A DNA stretch of 64,000 bases from Portulaca oleracea (lineage: Eukaryota; Streptophyta; Magnoliopsida; Caryophyllales; Portulacaceae). Numbering within the stretch: the stretch's first letter is position 1; every line of letters begins with the position of its first letter. The stretch spans positions 26,757,144 to 26,821,143 of the forward strand of contig CM055875.1 of the NCBI GenBank assembly GCA_029582165.1. The letters are read 5' to 3'. The notes beneath the pieces were generated by a model, which was not told the origin of the DNA, did not search any database, and worked only from the letters and a program-made list of their open reading frames with translations. Below, piece by piece: positions 56,488-64,000 of this stretch. The position numbers and the translations under genes were made by a program.

Positions 56488-58001
56488 ATGGAGTCAAAGG
56501 GAGTGACTGAACTAGGGGTTGAACAAAGGAAGAAGGAGAAGTAAGTCATTGTCGTTATGGGTTACAGTAATCAATTTTTGGGCGTTTGATGTTCATTTCG
56601 GTCTGTTGTTCATGTATTATATTGTTCATGTTCATTGTTGGATATTTGGGGGATGTACAAGTAGGATTTTGGGGGGATGTTCATTTGTGATGAATGAGGT
56701 GTTCAGTCGTGATAACATTTGGATGAATGCCTTTGATCCATCCGTGCGATTGATGTTCATTTCCCTGGATGTGTGGTGTGTACCAGATGTTCATTTTACA
56801 TTGAATGGATGTTCATTTTGTTGTGAATGGATGTTCATTTTTTTGTGATGAATGGGATGTTCTGTATGGTTTACCCCCTATCAGCATCTGATGTTCATAT
56901 TATACAGTGTTGACGTTTATTGTTGAATGTTCTTCAATTTTTGTTGTTCATCATATCAATTCATTGTATTTGGATGTCCATTTTTTACTTGATGTTAGTT
57001 GGTGTTCATAACAGAATAAATCATTCGACTATTGACTTGATGTTCTGATATTCTTTTGGGTGCACCCTGATGCTCATTTCAATTTTAGTTTATCTTCATG
57101 TTCTTTTTGGGTGCACCTTGATCCTAGAAGTACTTGTTGTTCATGTCATTTTCATTTTGTTATTCATTGTAATTGCGATTTGATGTTCATCTCAAAATGT
57201 TTAATGTTCATCCCATAACTACTTAGTGTTCATTGTGATTTATAATCACGACACACTTACTACGTAGGTGGTGATCATCACCCAAATGCTTGATGTTCAT
57301 TTTCGCAATTACTTTTTATTTTGTTATCCATTGTAATTGTGATTTAATGTTCATCTCATAATGTTTGATGTTCATGACAGAATACTTGATGTTTATGACA
57401 TTTTTATTTCACGTTTTGTTTCTTTTCGTTTGTAGATGTTCATGGCTGAATACTTGATGTTCATCATCGATGTTTTTTTATCCCATAGTGTTTCATGTTC
57501 ATCTAAGAATGCTTGATGTTCATCCCAGAACAACTTGTTGCTCATGTCATTTTTATTTTGTCATTCGTTGTAACTGTGATTTGATGTTCATAACATAATG
57601 TTTGATGTTAATCTCAGAACTAGGGGTGTTCGTCGTGATTTGATGATCACGACACACTCACTACATGGGTGGAGGGCATTTTTATAAGTGCATGGACGTT
57701 GGCGATTGGTATGAAGCAAAGCTCGGCTTGATTATTGAACAGACAAACGTCCTTATTTCAAAACTCGAGGCGTTAAGCGTTGGAGAACCATCAAGCAGTG
57801 TGTCTTCGGACTTTGAAATGTATTTTGGAACTTCTGTTCCTATAGAGGTAACCATTCATCCACTCCCAGCTTCGGTCACAAGGCAAGAGGCTGGAGGACG
57901 AAGACACCAGTGGAGGTTGCCACCGAGAAGAAAGCAAGTGCAAGTGTTGCGACCAAATAGCAACACACGACAACAGGAATTGTCCAGAGGGTTATGGATG
58001 A
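56488..58001 (+). pseudogene. FAR1/FHY3-type transposase remnant in Element E
   Basis: Exon 1, 56488-56540, reads MESKGVTELGVEQRKKE with donor AA|GTAAGT. The last exon, about 57630-58001, reads HFYKCMDVGDWYEAKLGLII, ISKLEALSVGEPSS, FEMYFGTSVPIEVTIHPL, then after a frameshift the knuckle CKCCDQIATHDNRNCPEGYG with stop at 57999-58001. It aligns by eye with the C-terminus of the Element A remnant (EACFGVPVPVQATI ... CKFYDQIANHDSRNCP). The N-terminal FAR1 domain, the MULE transposase core and the SWIM domain are absent. A mirror of exon 1 lies in the right arm near 60700-60760, with small changes (TEPEVEQ for TELGVEQ). Confidence 0.62.
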
Positions 58002-59639
58002 ACTAATCAAGTTGTTTTGAACATCAGTTGACTATGCTTTTGGATTCATGATTGAACGATTGGAGTTTGTGTTTGTTTTATTTTTTAACATAAAAACATT
58101 CATTTTGCTTTAGGTTTGAGTTGATGAATTTTGGTCAGACTCGGTTGAAGTGCTTTCCATGAATGAACATGCGAAACTGATTTTCAGTATATATAAATAC
58201 TCATCGGAACAAAATGACTTGATGTTCAACTGATGTTCATATTAATTACATGTTATGTTCATTTCGGGTACCCTTCAAGATCATTTACATATAAATGATG
58301 TTCATTTCGTTACCAAACCCATACCCAATTGATGAGCATAAATGCCTACCTAATGTGATTTTCATCTCAACATGATGTCCACTTTCTTACTAGTTGATGT
58401 TCATTTCACTATAACTTGATGTTCATTTCATGGTCAGCTGATGTCTTTTTGCATATTACATATATGTTCCACGCACTGTGATATTCAATTTAATTATAAC
58501 TTGATGTTCATTTCACAATACCATGATGTTCTTACAACCAACACTTGATATTCATGTCAATTTCATATAGATGTTTATTTCATTTTGAAGCGATCATTGT
58601 AATCTGAAAATGATTTTCATCACATTACCCAAATGTTAACATCAATTTATGTAATGAGCACCATCAATTGAAGGTGAAATAAAAATAAAAGGGATACAAA
58701 ATTGAATATGATGTTCATTCCAATATAACATGATGTTCATTTCATATCAACAATTGATGTTCATTCCAATATAACTTGATGTTCATTTCATCAAGTTTAT
58801 GCAATGACCATCAATTGAAAGTGGAATGAAAATCAAAGGGACACAAAACTGAATATGATGTTCATTCCAATATAACTTGATATTCATTTCATCAAGTTTA
58901 TGTATGCTCATCTCAATATGATGTCCACTTTTCATTGCCATTTGATGTACATTCCAGTACAATTTGATGTTCAGTTCCCAATAGCTTGGTGTTCATACAC
59001 CCAAAACTTGATGTTCATTTCATGCCCACCTGATATAAATATAATTTCATGTTTATTTCATTATAACTTGATGTTCTTTTCACAATATCTAAATGACCAT
59101 ACAACTAACACTTGATGTTCATATATGCGACACGCCGCAACCAGACGTATCTTGAGACTCAAACTCTATTCTTCTAGCCTTGCGCTTTGTCTTTGTAGAC
59201 GTCGCATTTGGTACAACAGAGGAAGATGCCTCGGTACGCTGGGGGGGGGGACCATTGGCGATTTATGTGCCAGCTGTGGCGTTTCAAATGAGGACGCGAG
59301 CAGTGTTGTCGTCCGTCATGTTCAGCAAACACCTGAATCAGAAAATATTAGTTGATGAAATGAACATCAACTCAACTGCCGCAATGTTAAAATGAAATGA
59401 ACATCACGTGGAACACAATGAACATCATGGGTATACTGGATGAACATCGGATCACACACACAAAATCCACTATACCGACATGAAATGAATATTAAGTTGT
59501 TATCAAATGATCTTTTAGTATGTAGATGATCAGTTTGTGGAAATGAACTTTTGTGTACATGAAAATGAGCATCAAGTTGTAGCTAAATGAACATCAAGTT
59601 TTCATTTGCGAATATCACATGTATTCCTGATAATGAACG

Positions 59640-59642
<3 letters not shown>

Positions 59643-59716
<74 letters not shown>

Positions 59717-59747
59717 GTATGTGTGTGTATGTGTGTGTGTGTGTGTA
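59643..59747. repeat. (TA)n-(TG)n microsatellite inside Element E
   Basis: TA repeat to about 59702, then TG/TATG repeat. Unlike the other long TA tracts, it has no element end on either side. Confidence 0.9.
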
Positions 59748-61442
59748 ATCATTCTATGAAAATGAACATATATACAATTAAAACGAACATTAGAGTGTAT
59801 CCAAATGAACATCATGCATAGTTGCCTCATTGCACCTACAAGACATACTACCCCATAAGCAAAACATCAACATCAAACACAACCAAGACCAACCTCCATC
59901 AGTATACTTACATTGGGTTTGGATTTGGCACCAACATAATGGCTCTTTCGTCAGATCTTAGAGTGGGGTCACTTGATCCCCCTGCAACTGCTTTCACGCC
60001 CTACACGACAATGAACATCAGTAGTATATTAAATGATCAACAACGAACATCAGTATGCTACCACTTGCAATGCAAATGAACATCAATGAAGAACCCGTAC
60101 ATGAATGAGCTTTTTCAATGAATGTTGCAATGCTTCGAGCTCGTCCTGCACATTGTACATCACTAACTGACATTAATATATCGATGAATATAAACATCCA
60201 AGCAACATTCCAACCAACAGTTTATCACAAATGAGCATTCCATTCATCATAAATGAACATCTGGTACAAGGGCGGTGAACATACACAATTTAGCCACACC
60301 AAACCCACCAAACCATATATGATCATTTACACAAGATTTATGACGACCAAACAACATTAAACAAAAAACAAATGAACATCCAGTCCATCTAAAAATGAAC
60401 ATCCAGTACAAAGGGGGTAAACCATACAGAACCTTCCATTCATCACAAAAAATGAACATCCATTCACAACAAAATGAACATCTGGTACACACCACACATC
60501 CAAGGAAATGAACATCAATCACACTGATGGATCAAAGACATTCATCCCAATGTTATCACGAATGAACATCCCATTCATCACAAATGAACATCCCCCCAAA
60601 TATCCAACAATGAACATGAACAATATAATACATGAACAACAGACCGAAATGAACATCAAACGCCAAAAAATCGATTATTGTAACCCATAACGATAATGAT
60701 TTACTTCTCCTTCTTCCTTTGTTCAACCTCTGGTTCAGTCACTCCCTTTGACTCCATGAGCAATTAGACAATTCTTTTCCTACACTGACAAAAACATACC
60801 CAACAGTAATAATGATCATCAAACCCTTCTCGAACACCCCAAATTTCAAAAAAAAAGGAAACAAACCCTAGAAATCACATACACTCACCCGCCGGAAAAT
60901 TCGAACTTCGTTTTACTTTTCTCTGGCAATTGACCAGAAATTCACCCGCCGGAACACTCACTCGTCGGAAATCGTACGCCCCTCCTCGGCAATTAACCGG
61001 AAATCGCAAGAAATCGTTCAGGGTTTGCTTCAAAGCTTCAAGTTTTGGAAATTCAGTTATGGTAGACCTCGATGAGCATGTTGGATTTTCAAAAGTTGCA
61101 GAATGATTGTGTGTTTTCAAAAATTCTCTGGATTACTGCATGTTAGGATTTTCAAAATGCAGATGATGATTGTTTTTGGGAAGCTACAATGCATTTACTG
61201 GAAGATGGTTGGCATGCTTCTCTCTCCTTTTCCCTTTTTGGCTACTGCATTAACTATATGCCTTCTCATTCTCACGTGGGAACATCCCATAAAATAAAAT
61301 AAAAACACTAATTTTATTCTTTCCCATTACAAATAAAGATAAAACAACTAATTTAAACCCACCATTGATCTTTAAAGCAAGGGCTGAGATCTTTTATGCT
61401 TCTCTTATCACAAAAGTCCTCTTCTCATTATATCTATTCCCT

Positions 61443-61466
61443 ATATATATATATATATATATATAT
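61443..61466. repeat. (TA)n microsatellite 6
   Basis: A short TA run between Elements E and F. Confidence 0.9.
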
Positions 61467-62084
61467 AGGAAAATTGGATTCTGGTGGACCAAAGTATTGG
61501 CTTTTGTATGCCGGTGGACTGAACTTTCATTTTGGATACTGGTGGACCAAAATTTCAAAAAATTGTATTTGAGTGGACCGCCACCGAGTCGAGGGGCGGT
61601 GACTCGTCGGAGATCTGACGTGGATGTCGGAGCTCAATTTTTTTTGCCACGTCATCAGCTTAGCACATGTCTATGTTATTTTAACTTATTTTTTCATTGC
61701 CAGGTCAGATTTCCCCTTTTCCTTTCTTTCTCTTGCCTGTCTCTCTCTAACTCTCTGATTCTCTTTCTCCTTCTTTCTTTTCTGCCCACTTCTAATTTCA
61801 ATTTCCCCTTTTCCTTTCTTTCTCTTGCCTGTCTCTCTCTAACTCTCTGATTTCCACTTCTAATTTCAATTTCAATTTCCCCTTTCCCTTCTAATTTCAA
61901 TTTCCACTCTTCTTCATCTTCTTCGCTCTTCTTCTTCTTTACTCTTCTGTTCGGATTCTTCTGCAAGTTTCCCCTCATCTTCTTCCATTTGTTTCAGCCG
62001 AGACAATCCCAATACCCAAACATAAGGAAAATCACCAAATCTCACGCCTTGTGTGTCATTGTATTCTCTCGCCTTCTAATTCCC

Positions 62085-62090
<6 letters not shown>

Positions 62091-62142
<52 letters not shown>
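62091..62142. repeat. (CT)n microsatellite in captured leader
   Basis: A pure CT run 17 bp upstream of the ATG at 62159, as in many plant 5' UTRs. Confidence 0.9.
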
Positions 62143-62145
<3 letters not shown>

Positions 62146-62158
62146 GCAAAATATCAGG

Positions 62159-62416
62159 ATGGCTCTAGTGATGGTGATATCTCTGCCGTTGATCCTGTTG
62201 TGCTTGCTGATTGGAATGGGGTGTTACTTGTTAGGAAGGAAAGAGGAGAGAAGAAGCACGCACTCAGTATTTGGAGCCCAAGACCGCCACCCGGAACGGT
62301 CGGATCTTTCCCAAACTCCCCTGCTCCATCCAAGCCAGCTGATACCCATGTCTAGTCTAAATATACTCTTTTCTCTTTGGAAGGCTAAGAGGGGGCCTTG
62401 GATCATCTCTCAGTGA
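62159..62416 (+). pseudogene. Captured gene fragment: small single-pass membrane protein
   Basis: An 85-codon frame begins MALVMVISLPLILLCLLIGM, then GCYLLGRKEERR. This is an N-terminal membrane segment followed by a basic stretch, and then a Pro/Gln/Ser-rich part. The N-terminus resembles, from memory, small conserved plant membrane proteins of unknown function that start MALxMVISLPxILF with a GCYxxGR motif. Downstream of the stop there are leader/UTR-like and intron-like stretches, with a possible acceptor TTTTAG at about 62604. The fragment has no partner in this window. Whether it is expressed is unknown. Confidence 0.5.
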
Positions 62417-63213
62417 AACTGCAAAGCCATGTATTTGTGTCCAATTTTTGTTTTCTAGAGAGAGAAATCTCACTGTAATTAAATTTATTTGTTCTTGTAC
62501 TATGAATGAATACAGTGTTGATAAACAGAAAGAATTCGATTTGTTGTATGTACTACTATAGTGTTTGATTGATTTCATTTGTTGGGTAATTGCTGAATTT
62601 TAGATCTGCAAGTATCCAGTGGAAATAGACGTGTGGGTGTGGGCAAACACAAACTCAACAGAGGTAGTTGTTGTTTTACCAGCATCAATTGAATTGAATT
62701 CAACACCAAAACATCATTCCACCTCCTGTTGTTTCTGGGCCTCCCACCGACTCCAGCCACCATTTTGGCTACCAAGTAACACCAAAAACATCCATTTTGG
62801 GTAATTCACTCTTCTTCATATTGAATTATTTAGAAGTGGAAATCAGAGAGTTAGAGAGAGACAGGCAAGAGAAAGAAAGGAAAAGGGGAAATTGAAATTA
62901 GAAGTGGGCAGAAAAGAAAGAAGGAGAAAGAGAATCAGAGAGTTAGAGAGAGAGAAAGAAAGGAAAAGGGGAAATCTGACCTGGCAATGAAAAAATAAGT
63001 TAAAATAACATAGACATGTGCTAAGCTGATGACGTGGCAAAAAAAATTGAGCTCCGACATCCACGTCAGATCTCCGACGAGTCACCGCCCCTCGACTCGG
63101 TGGCGGTCCACTCAAATACAATTTTTTGAAATTTTGGTCCACCAGAATCCAAAATGAAAGTTCAGTCCACCGGCATACAAAAGCCAATACTTCGGTCCAC
63201 CAGAATCCAATTT

Positions 63214-64000
<787 letters not shown>

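Larger units (their letters stand above)
56428..60660. repeat. Oriented GATGTTCAT motif array
   Basis: GATGTTCAT occurs roughly 25-30 times on the plus strand between 56428 and about 59125, at irregular spacing from 20 to 300 bp. From about 59358 to 60660 the same word appears only as its complement ATGAACATC, roughly 15-20 times by eye. I saw no exact copy in the opposite orientation on either side. The flanking bases vary, with a tendency to TT before and TT after. The array covers both arms and the interior, including the introns of the remnant gene. Confidence 0.85.
55806..61442 (+). mobile_element. Element E: 5.6-kb element with ~1-kb TIRs, FAR1-type gene remnant and oriented motif array
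   Basis: The left arm is 55806 to about 56885, the right arm about 60400 to 61442. They match base for base over long blocks (for example GATGTTCCCACGTGAG, GCAACTTTTGAAAA, TTCCGGCGGGTGA, TGGAGTCAAAGGGAGTGACTGAA). The ends are GGGAATAGATATAATGAGAAG and its complement. The arms include a leader and a first exon with ATG and donor, so that exon exists in two inverted copies. The interior carries a C-terminal FAR1-type exon and a dense GATGTTCAT array. The structure is that of a MULE derivative with unusually long TIRs. Its size exceeds most MITEs, but its transposase core is missing. Confidence 0.8.
61467..63216. mobile_element. Element F: young TIR element carrying a gene-like fragment
   Basis: TIRs of about 385-400 bp (61467 to about 61866 and about 62833 to 63216). 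They differ at only a few positions (for example GGAAAATTGG/GTAAAATTGG, ACCAAAG/ACCGAAG) plus one 10-bp indel, so the element is recent or has been homogenised. Each arm contains a GAGTCGAGGGGCGGTGACTC palindrome and repeated GTGGACC words. The 966-bp centre has a leader, a (CT)n tract, an ATG and an ORF with a membrane segment. That is the layout of a Pack-type element that copied a host gene fragment. Confidence 0.82.

Noticed and set aside
52856..61442. A CRISPR-like array, because of short words repeated at intervals
   Set aside because: Eukaryotic sequence, irregular spacing, a 9-bp word only, and a mirrored orientation. It fits a transposon motif array, not CRISPR.
61694..61978. A charged Glu/Lys/Arg-rich frame on the minus strand, and its mirror near 62843-63187
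   Set aside because: It is a CT/GA-rich TIR arm read in one frame. The two mirror frames arise from the inverted repeats.

Overview
This is nuclear DNA of a flowering plant, almost certainly a eudicot. It has two spliced genes with GT-AG introns and plant-only architectures, a Cassandra-type 5S-bearing LTR, plant Ty1/copia and Ty3-type LTR elements, L1-type LINEs, and MULE and hAT derivatives. I cannot name the family or species. Only two host genes are supported, both on the minus strand. The rest is transposable elements, many nested, and their boundaries can often be fixed by target-site duplications (TSDs) read directly.

Region 1 (1-13,000): an ATG18 (PROPPIN plus BCAS3 domain) autophagy gene, nine coding exons from 12,809 down to 1,845, predicted 970 aa. 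Its 6.5-kb first intron holds a Cassandra solo LTR with a 5S rRNA-like segment and several small repeats. A truncated retroposon with a perfect 13-bp TSD and a hAT-like MITE lie in the 3' flank.

Region 2 (13,000-27,000): TE territory. A LINE ORF1 (DUF4283 type) was split by a 3.57-kb Ty3/gypsy-derived insertion with TSD CAACT. A hAT element (TSD GTTATGAA) follows. Then a solo LTR sits inside a (TAA)n microsatellite, and a second solo LTR (TSD CCTGG) sits inside the first.

Region 3 (27,247-30,759): a receptor-like cytoplasmic kinase of subfamily VI, nine coding exons, predicted 482 aa, with intact kinase motifs and an apparent GC-AG last intron.

Region 4 (31,559-41,117): a three-deep nest. 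A Ty1/copia-type element (TSD AAAAA) received a second LTR retrotransposon (TSD GTCTA), whose own LTR received a solo LTR (TSD CTCTT). A MULE-type MITE with a 9-bp TSD sits in the left copia LTR.

Region 5 (42,085-64,000): the most unusual part. A train of terminal-inverted-repeat elements is separated by long (TA)n microsatellites. Most element ends read GGG...(TA)n or its complement. Two of the elements keep broken exons of a FAR1/FHY3-type MULE transposase. One has inverted repeats of about 1 kb and carries dozens of copies of a GATGTTCAT word whose orientation flips once near the centre. One has nearly identical arms and carries what looks like a captured host gene fragment. An L1 LINE with a (TA)n tail lies in the train. 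I propose these as a family of FAR1-type MULE derivatives that target, or are tightly associated with, TA microsatellites, and that carry an oriented motif array that could be a protein-binding platform.
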